DNA of 64,000 nt from Anniella stebbinsi (Eukaryota; Chordata; Lepidosauria; Squamata; Anniellidae), in contig JARDYH010000003.1 in the NCBI GenBank assembly GCA_029215795.1, positions 178,510,382 to 178,574,381 on the forward strand. Reading direction: 5' to 3'. Under the pieces are notes generated by a model. The model made no database searches. It was not told where the DNA came from and saw only the letters and a list, made by a program, of their open reading frames with translations. Every line of letters starts with the position of its first letter. Position 1 is the first letter of the stretch. The translations under genes were made by a program, and so were the position numbers. Shown here one piece after another: positions 1-11,110 of the stretch.

Positions 1-942
1 TCACGGGTCCTTTTCACGACGCCGTCCACCTCCCATGCATCTCCAACCCCTTCTGCTCATTTTCCCATTGCAAAAAAAGACCTGGAAAATCTGGTTTTTT
101 TGGCTGTGGTGAAACATGCCATCATCTCCTGTTGTGTGCAGGAGAAGCAGAGTAATAAAAACACCCACTGATTGGGTCACATGGTCATTGCTTGCTTCCT
201 CTTTCTTCCCCATGTGAAGAAAGAGGAAGCTGTTTGTCCCTATTGTGGTACAGAAAAGCGATGGTAGGAAAACACTATTTCTCCCCATCTGATTACTCTC
301 TTAGAGGGGCCCATTGCTTGGCCGTGGTTGTGTGACTGTATCAGATGGTCTATCATAGCAAGTATTTTAGATTAGGGAGATGTCTTTAATTGAGGAAGAT
401 CTACCACCCAAATCTCTAAAACAGAAGTATCATTGTTTAGGTGTATACATTCATTTTGCAACAAATGAATACAAACCATTCACCATACAAAACTCTCTTT
501 AGTTACAGCCAAACGTCACACAATTGAGATTCCTCTCTGCAACGGCTCAGTTGGTCTTTTCCCCAAGAATACTTTCAAATTTCCTTGCCTCGTCTGTGCT
601 GGCACTCTGAGGCCACTTGCATGAGCCTTCCTTTGAGTCATGTCTTGTGGTTTGGTGGGGACCATTTGTTTAATTGGTTTATTTTAGTATGCTATCATAT
701 AAAGTTGGTTTATTTTATTATATTGTTTAAGGGTTGTGGATCTGATAGGTGGAAGGGGAGGCGTACATGTGGAAATTGTTCGTTAATGTGTAAAATTTTA
801 AAAAACTTTTAATAAAACGTTAATTTTAAAATGAAATGTTGAACTAAATATAATCCATTTTGTTCAATATTTCATTTGTTATGAAACTGAAAGCCAAGAG
901 TAACAAACACAATTTTTGTTATGCTATTTGTTCATTTATCAC
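1..942. other. Unassigned AT-rich DNA, no gene recognised
   Basis: No coding frame with recognisable domain content, no RNA gene and no repeat that I can name. The short open frames are the size expected by chance. The 700-900 stretch is especially AT-rich. Confidence 0.5.
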
Positions 943-1180
943 TTAAGAACATAAGAAGAGCCATACTGGATCAGACCAATGGTCCATCTAGTCCAGCATT
1001 CTGTTCACACAGTGGCCAACCAGCTGCCCATAGGAAACCCACAAACAGGTTATAGGTGCAACAGCACCCTCCCACCCATGTTCTCCAGCAAGTGGTGTAC
1101 ATATAGGCTTACTGCCTCTAATACTGGAGGTAGCACATAGCTATTAAGACTGGTAGCCATTGATAGCTTTCTCCTCTAGG
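943..1180 (-). mobile_element. CR1 LINE, 3' untranslated end fragment
   Basis: On the plus strand the segment reads as the reverse complement of the CR1 3' region seen three more times in this window (43180, 57421, 62651): the 'agaacataagaagagcc', 'tggatcagacca' and 'ccatctagtccagca' blocks, then 'cttactgcctct' and 'gtagccattgatag'. It holds no coding part; the copy is 5' truncated as is usual for target-primed LINEs. The identification rests on the matching 3' region at 62651-64000, which is followed by recognisable CR1 reverse transcriptase. Confidence 0.8.
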
Positions 1181-1780
1181 AAGTCTTATTTGGAAGTGGG
1201 GCTTACTTTCTCCAGTGGCAGCAGAGAGCATCTCAGCAGCTGCCTTCTGGCTGCTGCCATTTTATTTTCCCAGAGTGGTCCAGAAATCGTATCATTCCAG
1301 GGCAGAAAAAAGTGTCCACCACAAAATAATAATAATGGATACATCAAGTTAAAAATGAATTTTGTATATATTTGCATATGTACTTTAAACATTAGAATAT
1401 TAGCAAGTACACAACAGTCCTCTCTAGACATTCACCAAAGAAGGGTTTAGCATTCAGCCGAATACACTTGCCCCACGCAACTGGGAACCCTGGCTTATCT
1501 GGGTTCCTGATCACATGGGACTCTATAGCTGTGTGTCAGTCAAGGAGATCAGGAGTGGAGAGGGCAGAGTATGCATCCCTGGCTCCTTCCATGCTTACTG
1601 TTCTCCCTCTTTGTTGAATGTCTGAAGTGGGATTACATGGATTTATAAAGTAGGAGCAGACTGGTCATGGAGAGAGAAGTTGCTGCATTATTCTCCCCTC
1701 TCTTTCTCTGTCTCTCTCTCTCTTTCTGATATACTTGCATATATACGTACATCACATTGGGCTTCTGTCTGTCTGGTACC

Positions 1781-1965
1781 TTGCTATAGCTTAGTGTACA
1801 GCACATACTTTGCATATGTAAGATTTCAAGTTCAATACCCAACACCTCCAGTTCAAGGATTTCAAGTAGTAGGTGCTGGGAAACATGTCTGGTTGATACT
1901 TCGCAGAATCGTTGAAGGCAATACTGGATCAGGTGATGGACTAATGACTCAGTGTAGCACAGCTT
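1781..1965 (+). repeat. Old tRNA-headed SINE copy
   Basis: Begins with a tRNA-like head: a degenerate A box (tatagcttagtgtacagca) and, about 40 bases on, a B-box-like agttcaatacc. A body follows with 'acctccagttcaaggat' and 'aatactggatcagg'. The same head and body, more or less decayed, occur at 2471, 3443, 36165 (minus) and 39010 (minus). SINEs of this build are transcribed by RNA polymerase III and moved by a partner LINE; this copy looks too mutated to be active. Confidence 0.6.
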
Positions 1966-2470
1966 TAGCCATTGAAAATGATGGGATGTTGCATGGATTC
2001 CCAGAGGCAGTGGCAAGGTTAATATCCAACTGCCCCAGGAATACGGAAATGACTTAGTCCTCTCAAGTGTTTCCACTAGGAAATGAAACCAGATTTTCAT
2101 TCAAATTGAAAAAAAGATGATTTCCAGATTTTTATTCAGGGTTTCTTTTAATCAGCTCACTTTTAGCTAGCCTGTAGTGTGGATTCACATGGCATTTCTC
2201 ATTGCGATATCACATGTTGCATTTAAACCACCTCGTCATGCAACCGACAAGTAAACCTTCCTGGGAGTTTTAAGCCAATCCAATGGTTATGTGATCCCCA
2301 TTTTGCAAAGTGTATCATGTATGCAACAGGAGGCAGAAGTTCATTGGAGAGGTTGCAGCCCCAAAGGTCCATACGTGACTAGATTATCCTTTACTTCAGG
2401 ACTTGAAGGCAGATGCCATTATTATTCTTAAGCACATAACTGGCATTACTTTAAAATGAGAAAATTGCCA

Positions 2471-2545
2471 GAATTGGCCATAGCTCAATGGAACTTATGC
2501 TTTGCATGCACAGTTACCAGGATTAATCCAGGAGTGTGTGAATTA
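2471..2545 (+). repeat. tRNA-headed SINE, head fragment
   Basis: Contains 'ggccatagctcaatgg', 'tttgcatgca' and a weak B-box-like 'gattaatccagg', the same order as the head of the SINE at 1781. No body or tail is legible, so this is a truncated or decayed copy. Confidence 0.5.
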
Positions 2546-2562
2546 GGCATGGAAAAATCAGG

Positions 2563-3436
2563 GATGTTCAAGTTCACTAAGATTTTCAGATCTCTATTTC
2601 ATAGCTGAATGATTCTGACTCCCATTCTTGCTTGCAACCTGTTGTTCCTTTTGTTCAAATGAAAAAGTATGCATTTCAAACAGAACAAGTATGCATTTTG
2701 AACAGGAAAAGTGTGTATTTCCATGCACATTTTTCAAGCGTGCACAATGTCATCCCATTGAGTAAAGCATGAAAATCAGATTGTGTTTTTAAGACACATT
2801 TTAGATTTTTTTTTCCTTCAAAATTTCATTGTTATTATTTTTAATGTGATTACAAGGTTGGAAATTCGCAAAAAAAATAATTTTAAGCACTCCCATTCAT
2901 ATTCATGTTTGGGATTACGAATGGGGCAAGTTGAAATAATTTGCAAACTGAAATGAAATTGTCATACATATGCAGGGTAAATCAGCAAAATTCAAATTTA
3001 TTGAGATTCTCCAAAGTCCAAATCGAAGCTTATTCCAACTCAGGCCCATATCAGATTGTGATGGGGGGAGTTGTGTGTGTGTTTTTATGTTCAAATGAAA
3101 ATTTTGTGAGTATTTTCCCAATGTACACATCAATTATGCACGTTTTTGAAATGTACACATTCTTCTTCCATTGATTTAAGTGTGTTTGTATGCAATATGT
3201 AAATGTAACATTTTTATGTGCATTTTTTCAAATGTATTCACTTTTTTTGTTTTTTTTTCCAAATGTATACATGTTGTTGTTTTATGAATCACATTACAGT
3301 TCAGAAATGTATGGACTTTGATCACAGACTGTGTTTGAGTCATTGTTTGGGACCAAGACATGCAATTTGGGTAAATAGTATTTGTCAAAAATAAACTGAA
3401 ACAAATTTCTGAAAGAAACTGGCATGTCTAGTAAGA
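2563..3436. mobile_element. Old AT-rich hAT-like element, highly diverged
   Basis: Starts with cagggatgttcaag and ends near catgtctag, a decayed form of the CAGGGATGT...ACATCCCTG ends seen at 39401-39798. The interior is rich in short degenerate motifs such as 'tgtacacat', 'gtgcattttt' and 'caaatgtat', shared with 13030-14231, 23541-23940, 27270-28030 and 39401-39798. No target duplication is legible. The assignment is by internal similarity only. Confidence 0.35.
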
Positions 3437-3442
3437 ACTTGG

Positions 3443-3556
3443 AACAACCACTGCCTGAAATCCTGGAGAGCCAGAGCCAGTGAGTGTCGAAAATACTGGG
3501 CTAGATGAACCAATGGTCTGTCTTGGTATAAGATGCCTTCCTATATATCTTGAACC
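3443..3556 (+). repeat. tRNA-headed SINE, body and tail fragment
   Basis: Carries the 3' body of the SINE family: 'cctggagagccagagccagt', 'aatactgggctagatgaacc' and 'aatggtctgtcttggtataa' before 'gcttcctat'-like tail sequence. The head is absent. The minus-strand copy at 39010 shows the same parts. Confidence 0.6.
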
Positions 3557-3559
3557 TAA

Positions 3560-4190
3560 AGTGGTTATAATCCACTTCACCATCTCAGGATTCTACAACT
3601 TCATTCTGTCATAAACATGCATACCCCAGGCAGCAGTTACATGTACTTTGGCCTTGTTTCAGTTGAGGATGTAGACTGACATACTTTGCTTTAAGGCAAC
3701 ACAAATGATATAAGGTTGTGATGCTCTTAGAACTGAACTACCACTTCTGGATGACCTTGAACAAATCACTGTCTCTCAGCTTTACAATGTTGTTGTGGGG
3801 ATAAAATGGGATGGGGCATGTATATTGCCCTAAGCTCATTGGAAGATGCATAGGATATTAAATATGGCTTTATAATAGCTGCTGCTGCAATACTCTTTTA
3901 TTATAGTCTAAAACAGGGTGATCTCTGAAGGGCAGAACACGGCTGGTAAAGCATTGTTGAGAAGGCCCTGATGTGGAGTCACTTTGTTTTTCCTTTCTTG
4001 CTAATCTCCCTATCCTGCCATATACAAAATGTTCCTGCAAGCCAGCTAACGATTTCTCCATCCAACAACATTGTTGCAGTAATGATGTAGCAGAAGTTAT
4101 GTTGCATTCTTATTCTGTGCTCCATTGTGCTATCCTATGACATACGATTATGTGTGTGTGTTCTACTGTGTGGAAACCTGCTGTGTCTTC
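3560..4190. other. Unassigned DNA
   Basis: No gene or named repeat seen. The 63-residue minus frame near 3870-4061 has no recognisable motif and lies in ordinary AT-rich sequence. Confidence 0.5.
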
Positions 4191-4290
4191 ACAAACAGCA
4201 TTGCTAGAGATCTATATAAACCAAGCTAACAAACAATAAACAACCTTCCTGCCTAGAACATCTCGGTGTGTGTGTCTTCACTCCTTCAGA
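4086..4290 (+). repeat. Possible LTR fragment (TATA and AATAAA close together)
   Basis: A TATA-like 'ctatataaa' near 4211 is followed about 20 bases later by 'acaataaaca' and then by 'ggtgtgtgtgtcttcactcc'. A promoter this close to a polyadenylation signal is typical of compact LTRs. No target duplication and no partner LTR are seen, so this is a weak call. Confidence 0.25.
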
Positions 4291-4404
4291 TCTCCAGATG
4301 TTTGGATGTCAGCTCCCAGAAGCACCTGCCAGCATGGCCCATAGTTAAGAATGCTGGAAGGTGAAGACCAAAACAACTGGAGTTCTACTTTCTGCCCCGC
4401 CCTG
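4288..4404. repeat. Palindromic MITE-like repeat (ctcccag / tctccagatg family)
   Basis: Two arms face each other: 'tctccagatgtttgg' with 'cagctcccagaagc' on the left, and 'gctggaaggtgaagacc' with 'aaaacaactggag' on the right, around 'gccagcatggcc'. Related pieces are at 17695, 35320, 38006 and 61928. The arm motif resembles the ACTACAAYTCCCAG core bound by ZNF143; that link is by resemblance only. Confidence 0.5.
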
Positions 4405-6230
4405 GTATAAAGCATCTGAGATGAAAACAGTTTCCCATTGGTTGATCCCTAATCCTCCAAATGCTGTTGTGATACACTTTAGAACTGTATACTGCTAGCT
4501 TCATACCTGCCTTTAAAATTTTGAGAAAAAATATTGCTCATGTTTCTATGAAGTACCTTTTGTTTGAAATGATGCATTTATTATTTCTAGGGCATCATGA
4601 TAGGGTATCTTTCCGATTGTTATCTATAAAAAGTAGTTCACTTCCAGGGAAGGCTCTTAAAATATTTGCTGAGTTCTCTGAAAGATTTTGGTCTTTTAAT
4701 GGGTCACACAACTCACCATTATGAACTTTGTATATGGAAATGGTGATTGTAATTTCATTCTAGTCCAGTTTTGTTGCAACATTTTACCTATGATGCACTA
4801 CTACTCTGGGTATACTATCCCTATGTCTTACATCATCTCTATTGATTTGGCCAGAATACTTTACAGATTTGTTGCTACCAGTTCAGCTCTTGCACCCTTA
4901 CATTTAATTGCTAGTGCAGTAATAGTGGAGGAGGAGGAGGAGGAGCAGCAGCAGCAGCAGCAGCTTATATGTATTTCTTTTTAGAGGAAACCAAGGAATA
5001 TTTTTGGTTGAGACAAAAAAATAAGGAATTAATGGAAATATAGTGTACATTCACATAAACTTTATATAACAAAGAACTGTTCTCAATACTTTGGTGAAAT
5101 TCATTTTAATGATTTTTAGCGCTTTTATTTTTCCCTTTGCTGTCATGTCTCTTCTCCAAATGCTTGAAAGGATCTCATATCATCTCTTATTTTACTGTTT
5201 GAATGAACTACAGCTAAAATATTCTACAGGTGTACGTGTCCCCCAATCCGACATCTATATTCACAAAATCATAGTTCAACAGCCTATGTCTGGACAGGAT
5301 CTTGATGGCTCCAGGGCTTCAAGTACACCTTGACATATGCTGTATAAACAATCTATTGCTACTAACCAGATTGTTCCTTTTAAAAAAAAACTAAGCCTCA
5401 CATATTTCATTAGAACACATTCTCTGTGTGCACTGCCCATGTGCCCATGGTGTGGAGGCTGTATCACAGACATCCACATTATCCGTCATGATTATATTCA
5501 AGAGCATTTCCCCCTGTCTGCGAACCTTTTGGAATTTAAAACAATTCTCCATGGTTTTCTAACATGAAGTACACAAATAAACAGTGGAATTATACTTTGT
5601 ACGTTACATAAGCCCTGTTGGGGTCTAAAGTCAGGATAGGTTTCAAATACATTCTCAGGATCCAGGAGAAAGAGGGGAAGGCTTATCATGAGGAGGTCAC
5701 TGGGAATAGTAGCTCAGTGCCCTGCACACATTAAAATTGAAAACAGACTGTGAGGAGTGATTAGGGAAGGGGGAACTGTAGAGATGCCACATGTTTTCAC
5801 CATTGAAGCTAAAGTTAATATCAGTGCCAGAAAGATTTGGGCAATGGAGTGGATCAATCTTTTTCCTGAACCCAGGGGCTTTGTGGAATTTAATGTTTCG
5901 CCGTGATCTCTGGGTAGGAAATCTGCAGCTTAAGTGCTAGTGAAAGCTCATGCTAGCTCTGCTAACTAACCAGGCTCAGAAGCTTCATTGGCACAAGACT
6001 GGTGTTTCTGCCAAAATCTCTTGGCAGACCAGTATGGGAGGGAATTGGGGGTTTCCAGGGAAGTGGGACAACTGCCCAGCATACGACTGACGTTATGCCA
6101 CAGCAGCAGATCTCTGAGTCCTCCAGGGTTTGGCTGGTGAAGTGGCAAGCAGAATATATGAAAAATGAAGCTATTCCAACACAGGCGCATACAGTTGCCA
6201 GAGCTGCAAGCACCACACGAGCTGGAAAAG
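4405..6230. other. Unassigned AT-rich DNA with a GGA/GCA microsatellite
   Basis: No gene recognised. A compound trinucleotide run, about six GGA followed by seven GCA, lies at 4926-4964. The 129 and 134 residue minus frames at 5962-6370 run through a CA repeat and overlap each other in different frames, so they are not treated as genes. Confidence 0.5.
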
Positions 6231-6257
6231 AGTGACTGGGAAAGTATTGTACAGGAA

Positions 6258-6284
6258 ACACACACACACACACTAACACACACA
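6258..6284. repeat. CA-rich microsatellite
   Basis: Short interrupted CA dinucleotide run. It produces the VCVCV and THTHT stretches of the overlapping short frames. Confidence 0.8.
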
Positions 6285-6369
6285 TTGCTGCAGGCCTCGG
6301 TGACCAGCTGCATCGATTCTGTAGCAGCTGCCCCAAATGCTCCTTGTGCATTTGGGAACATATCCTGCA

Positions 6370-6860
6370 ACTAGTTCCCAGTCAATCAGTTAAAGTCAAG
6401 GTCAACAGGATGGGAGCATTCTGTGGGTGGAGTTATGCTCTCAGGACAATCCCACTGGCAGAGCGGAGCGGTGCTTGCTGCCAATCCACCCCCTTTCTGT
6501 GTTCCACAGAACCACCTCTCTCACTTTTTTAGAGGGCCCTCCAACCCTCTAGAGCAGATGGTGGAGGCCAGCGGGGATGGCAGGGGAAAATGACAAAGGG
6601 CGCCGCCATCTCCATTCTACCAGTGAGATTCCTCCATTGGTTCAGAAGCCTCCCCTGGATGGAACGAGCCCTTCCATCTATGGAAGGCCAATTCTGGGTC
6701 CAGCCTAATCTATGGGATCTGTTCATTTTATATTGCGGGGGGATGTTTCTCCTTTTTCACTTATGAAGAATGAATACAACAGATCCTTGATCTAGGATTT
6801 AACAAAGAAAACACAGGTCTGTTAGAGAAGAGGTTTTCCTCAATTGTTACTTATGAATTT
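6370..6860. other. Unassigned, moderately GC-rich DNA
   Basis: Includes a CCAAT-bearing stretch and the inverted words agagggccctcc / ctctagagcag near 6530-6560, but no gene or named repeat that I can support. Confidence 0.4.
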
Positions 6861-6869
6861 AATTTTAAA

Positions 6870-7545
6870 ATTAAATGTATTAAATTTATACCCTTTCTTT
6901 CCACCATAAATGATGCTCTAGGCAGCTAACAACAATAAAATAGATATTAAATAAAATTTGTAACACAACAACTAATCAATTAAAACACACAATAAAAAAC
7001 AGAACAATAAAAGAAATAAACAGCACCCAATCAATTTAAACCCCATTCAGTGGCAAACCAGCCTACCTAAACCACTGAGAAGACCCCCTCTTGTTGCATC
7101 CCCATGAAACATGCCCCTAACAGTGGTGGGGCTGAGAGAAGGGCCTCCCTGGATGAGCTTAAAACCTGTGCAGGCTCAAATTAGAGAAGGCAGTTTTCCA
7201 GGTGGCCTGGACCCACACCATAATGCACTTTGTAGGTCAGAACCACTGCTTTAAATTGTGCCCAGAAAACAGACTGGTAGCCAGTAAAGCTGTTGTAACA
7301 ATGGAGTCATGTCCTCCCTGCAGCCTGAGCTGTGGAAACGTACTTCTGGCTACAATGGGAACCTGGGCATTTTGGTTCAGGACTCAATCCAGGAGTGTAC
7401 CCAAAGTTACAAACTGTAAAGCTGAGTCTTCAGGTATAGTGTACTGCCACACAGCACAGGTTGATCGGCCATTTGACAGAGCAGGAGCACTTCTGTCCTG
7501 TATAGATTAAACTTCAAATTGTTTGTCCTTGGCTAACAACCTGTC
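6870..7545 (-). mobile_element. L2-type LINE, 3' fragment
   Basis: Read on the minus strand it ends in an AT-rich tail near 6870-6990 (aacaataaaat-type), preceded by the L2 region that on the plus strand reads 'caggctcaaattagagaagg', 'cactttgtaggtcaga', 'ttaaattgtgcccagaaaac' and 'gtagccagtaaagctgttgt'. The segment closes with 'attaaacttcaaattgtttg', the reverse complement of the motif encoding LNPDKTE in L2 reverse transcriptase. The coding part is broken by stops. Confidence 0.7.
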
Positions 7546-7839
7546 ATGTAAGCGGCTGTCATGAAGGAACAGCTGATAGGATCAGAAGACAGGTTCACAT
7601 CATGGTGCAATAGGAGAGTCCATTTCACTGTGATAATGCTGTGAGTAAGCTCCAGCAGCTCTTTCCAGCACAGCTGTACAGTGATCCTACTTCCATACAT
7701 CGATGCAATGCTTGCATTAATGTGCCTAGTAAGCAAATAATTTTGAATTAAGCAGAGGACAAGTGGCCAGCAATATTCGTGCCACCCAAAAACTCATTCC
7801 CCTGTGAGCTGAGACACTGATGAAATGATAAATTTTCCT

Positions 7840-8507
7840 ATATTAACATTTTTATTTTTAGTATTTAATAGCTTTCTAGCTCACTTTTCAGGGTAAAACC
7901 CTCACAACATGGATTCTAGCATGCTCTAAAATACAAAATAAATAATCAAACCACAAAAACATATTTAATACATAAATAATTTAAATAAGCAATAAGAAAT
8001 CAGCAGCACATAAAACCTTAGTTATAAGCACAGTCCACTAAAATTACTAAATGCAGACTGGAAAAAATAATCCTTTAATATCCTCCCAAAGTCCAGCATA
8101 GAGGGGGCCATGCACCTTAAATTGGGTCTAGTAATGAATGCTCAGCTAATGTAATTGGTGCAGAATAGGTGTAATATGAACCTCCTTCCTACAATTATAT
8201 TCCTATTTTGGACCATCTTCAAGAGCAGATCCATGTAAAGCCCAAAAATGTAATCAAGCTTGGACATGACCAGGACATGTAGTTCAGAAGCAAGATCAGC
8301 TTTCTCTATATAAGACTGCAGCTGGCAAACAAGCTGAAGCTGATAAAAAGTACTCCTGGACATGGATGCCACTTGCTCCTCCACAGTAAAGTCCAGGAAA
8401 ATCCCCAAATGGTGTGCCTGGCTCTTTAGAGGGAGTACAACCCCATTTAGAGTCAGTTCATACTTCTATCCACATCAGCACATTAAACTTGCCTGGGTTA
8501 AGGTTCA
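7840..8507 (-). pseudogene. L2-type LINE reverse transcriptase remnant, split by a later L2
   Basis: The minus-strand frame at 8142-8408 reads GIFLDFTVEEQVASMSRSTF, then QLQSYIEKADLASELHVLVM and SKLDYIFGLYMDLLLKMVQN. This matches the C-terminal half of L2 reverse transcriptase (ALVTSRLDYCNALY-type). An AT-rich tail lies at 7840-8050. The element resumes at 10063: the L2 motif 'ttaaacttgcctggg' before 8507 continues as 'aacttgtttgccctcatcc' after 10063. The 1.55 kb between them is the inserted plus-strand L2. Confidence 0.7.
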
Positions 8508-10062
8508 TCCTGCTCTGGATGGGGTTGCACTCCCCCTAAAGGACCAGGTTTGTAGTTTGGAGGTGCTCCTGGATCCAGAACTGTCACTTGAGGCACAGGA
8601 GGACTCAGTGGCAAGGAGCACCTTTTATCAGCTTAGGTGATATACCAACAGCACCCTTATGTGGACAGAGATAGCCTAGCTATGGTTATCCACGCTCTGA
8701 TAACCTCTTGTCTGGATTACTGCAATGCATTATATGCCAGTCCTTTTCTAGCTTCACTGGCTGCCGGTCTAGGTCTGGGCCCAATTCAAAGTACTAGTAT
8801 TAACATTCAAAGCCCTAAACGGCTTGGGGCCAGGTTATATGAAGGAACACCTAGGGTGACCAGATCGCCTGGGGTTTCCCGGTCCTAACCGGGAAACCTG
8901 GGGCGATCAGGGCAAACCGGGGGGCGGCGGGGGCAAACCGGGGCTGCGGGGGGTCACGCGGCGGCGGCGGAGAGCGGCGGCAGACCCGGTAGGTCTGGGC
9001 TGGGTTTTTTGAGGGGGTGGCCTGGTGGTGGGGTTTTGGGTGGGGGGACCCCCCCACCACCTGCCAGGGTGTCCGCTTCCCTCCAGTGCTTGAATCTACT
9101 GAGAAACAGGCTTCGCGGCCTGTCCCTCAGTAGCGCGCCGGGTGATGATGTCATCACCCGGCGTTCTACTGAGGGACAGGCCGCGAAGCCTGTTTCTCAG
9201 TAGATTTGAGCACCGGAGGGAAGCGGCTGCCCCTGCAGGTAAGGAGCGCGAGGCAGGAGGCAGGAGGGCCCCCCCCACTTACCTGCATGGGCGTCCGCTT
9301 CCCTCCGGTGCTTGAATCTACTGAGAAACAGGCTTCACGGCCTGTCCCTCAGTAGCGTGCCGGGTGATGTCATCACCCGGCACGCTACTGAGGGACAGGC
9401 CGTGAAGCCTGTTTCTCAGTAGATTCGAGCACTGGAGGGAAGCGGCTGCCCCTGCAGGTAAGGAGTGTGAGGCGGGAGGCAGGAGGGCCCCCCCACTTAC
9501 CTGCATGGGCCTTTTAAAAAAATATTTTATTTTTTTTGGGGGGGTGGGCACGCCCCCTTTGGGTGGCCATTTTGGACCGGGATTTTGGGTTCCAAAATCT
9601 GGTCACCCTAGGAACACCTCCTCCCATATGTGCCTGCCCAGACCCTAAAATCATCCTCAGGGGTCCTTCTCCATGAGCCCCTGCCAAAGGAAGTGAGGCA
9701 GGTGGCTACCAGGAGGAGGGCCTTCTCTGCTGTGGCATCCTGGCTGTGGAATGAGCTCCCCAGAGAGGTTCACCTGGCACCTACATTATACTCTTTTAGA
9801 CGTCAGGTGAAGAACTTTTTATTTTCTCAGTATTTTAACAGTTTATTAGTTTAATTTATAACTTTGCTGCTTTAAATTTATATTTTAAATCTGTATTGCT
9901 GCTTGGTTTTATCCTGCTTGTGTTCGTATATGCTATGTTTTTATACTGTTGTTGTTTTATATTTTGAATAATTGTTATAATTTAATTTTTTGTAAACTGC
10001 CCAGAGAGCTTCGGCTAATGGGCAGTATAAAAATGCAATAAATGAATGAATGAATGAATAAA
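8508..10062 (+). pseudogene. L2-type LINE 3' end, interrupted by a hAT-like element
   Basis: Frames on the plus strand read VCSLEVLLDPELSLEAQ and ARSTFYQL, then VIHALITSCLDYCNALY, and after the insertion RRRAFSAVASWLWNELPREV followed by LAPTLYSFRRQVKNFLFSQY. These are the ordered C-terminal motifs of L2 ORF2. The tail is tgcccagagagcttcgg plus a GAAT-type repeat at 10040-10060. The copy sits inside an older minus-strand L2 and is itself split at 8852-9610. Frameshifts and stops make it nonfunctional. Confidence 0.8.
8852..9610. mobile_element. Nonautonomous hAT-like element with two palindromic cassettes
   Basis: Perfect 14 bp inverted ends (TAGGGTGACCAGAT) and a perfect 8 bp target duplication, GGAACACC at 8844-8851 and 9611-9618. 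The 759 bp interior is GC-rich and has no transposase. It holds two foldback cassettes (9062-9243 and 9278-9462), each with tgtttctcagtaga arms around a ccgggtgatg...catcacccgg core. Each cassette ends in AGGTAAG; the second also begins with CTTACCT. The ends match the short MITE at 28159, while the cassettes match the GATC-rich group at 19487, 43692 and 60196. The site is the ORF2 of a plus-strand L2, so it is younger than that L2. Confidence 0.9.
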
Positions 10063-10600
10063 CTTGTTTGCCCTCATCCACCCCAGAATTGTTCCTAGAC
10101 ACCTCTTCAGTGTTTCTGGCTCATCTTTCAGATTATAAGATTGAAATGATAGGTAGAGCTACATGTCACCTGCATAGTGATGACTTTTTAGCTCAAACTT
10201 CCAGATGACTTCAGCCTAAGTTTTCTTGTAGACGTAGAACAGCATGAAAGACAAGATGGACCCTTGAAACACCTCAAAGACAAGCATCATGGGGTTGAAC
10301 AGAAGTTCCCCATCACCACCTTTTGAACTCTTCCTTCCACATAGGACTGAATCACCATAACTCTGTGCCCCCAAGTCCCAATCTGGAGAGATGGTCTAGA
10401 TTTTAGAAGGATACCATGGCTGATAGTTTTGAAAGTCTCTGAGAAGTCCAGGAGAAACAATAGTGTCTCATTTTATCCATCCATTCTGGTATAAATGATC
10501 CACCAAGATAACCAAGGCAGTATCTTTCCCAATCCCAAGCCAGTCTGGAATTGATCTAGATACTCAGCATCCTCAGTGCCTGGAATTGCTGTGATGGGGG
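10063..10600 (-). pseudogene. L2-type LINE, reverse transcriptase motif A region
   Basis: The reverse complement around 10395-10470 encodes LLFLLDFSETFKTISHGILL, a decayed form of the L2 motif LDLSAAFDTIDHGILL that holds the first catalytic aspartate of reverse transcriptase. It is the 5'-ward continuation of the minus-strand L2 that ends at 8507. Several positions are changed, and no open frame spans the segment. Confidence 0.7.
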
Positions 10601-10926
10601 AGCACACACAGGGATGGCTGTGTGTGATGGCTCCAACTCCAGATTGATAATATGAGACGTCTCTCTCTCTCTCTCATCTCACAAGGGTGGAAGTGGCCAA
10701 AAGTGTATAGTGAATTGATGTTTAGTGACAAAGCTAAGTGAGAACTAGCCAGGAACCAAATAGAAGCCCCCAACCTGCCTGTTGCCTAACCCCTCTTCCC
10801 ATGCTTTCCTAAAGCTATAGGCTCCTTGGTTTACATTGCCATAGTTCAACTAGGCATCTATATCTAGGGCTGCCCAATGGCAAAACCAACATGTAGTTAA
10901 TCATACCTCAACTCCCATTGGTTTTA
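10600..10926. other. Unassigned DNA
   Basis: Holds a short CT dinucleotide run near 10658-10676. No gene or named repeat seen. Confidence 0.4.
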
Positions 10927-11110
10927 GGCCGTTTCTACACCAGGCTGTTTGCCTGGGATGCCCTCCGGCTGGTCTCTGTGCACCAATGGTGTGTATTAAG
11001 TACTTCCGGGATTGCTCTCCCTCCCTCCCTGTGTGCTGATGGTGTGTATTAGGTACTTCCGGGATCGCCCTTCCTCCCTCCCTCTACACCCCTATGGTGT
11101 AGAAAGGTCC
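10927..11110. mobile_element. Short MITE with TCTACAC-type ends
   Basis: Left end ggccgtttctacaccagg, right end atggtgtagaaaggtcc, which are inverted relative to each other. The middle contains two near-identical tandem blocks with 'gtgtattaagtacttccggg' and 'gtgtattaggtacttccggg'. The same ends flank the larger copies at 35491 and 51732. No clear target duplication. Confidence 0.6.

Noticed and set aside
1781..1965. tRNA-like head considered as a tRNA gene
   Set aside because: Only weak A and B boxes are present, no cloverleaf can be folded from it, and the same head continues into a SINE body repeated elsewhere.
5962..6370. Two overlapping minus frames of 129 and 134 residues
   Set aside because: Both cross a CA repeat, overlap in different frames and show no family motif.
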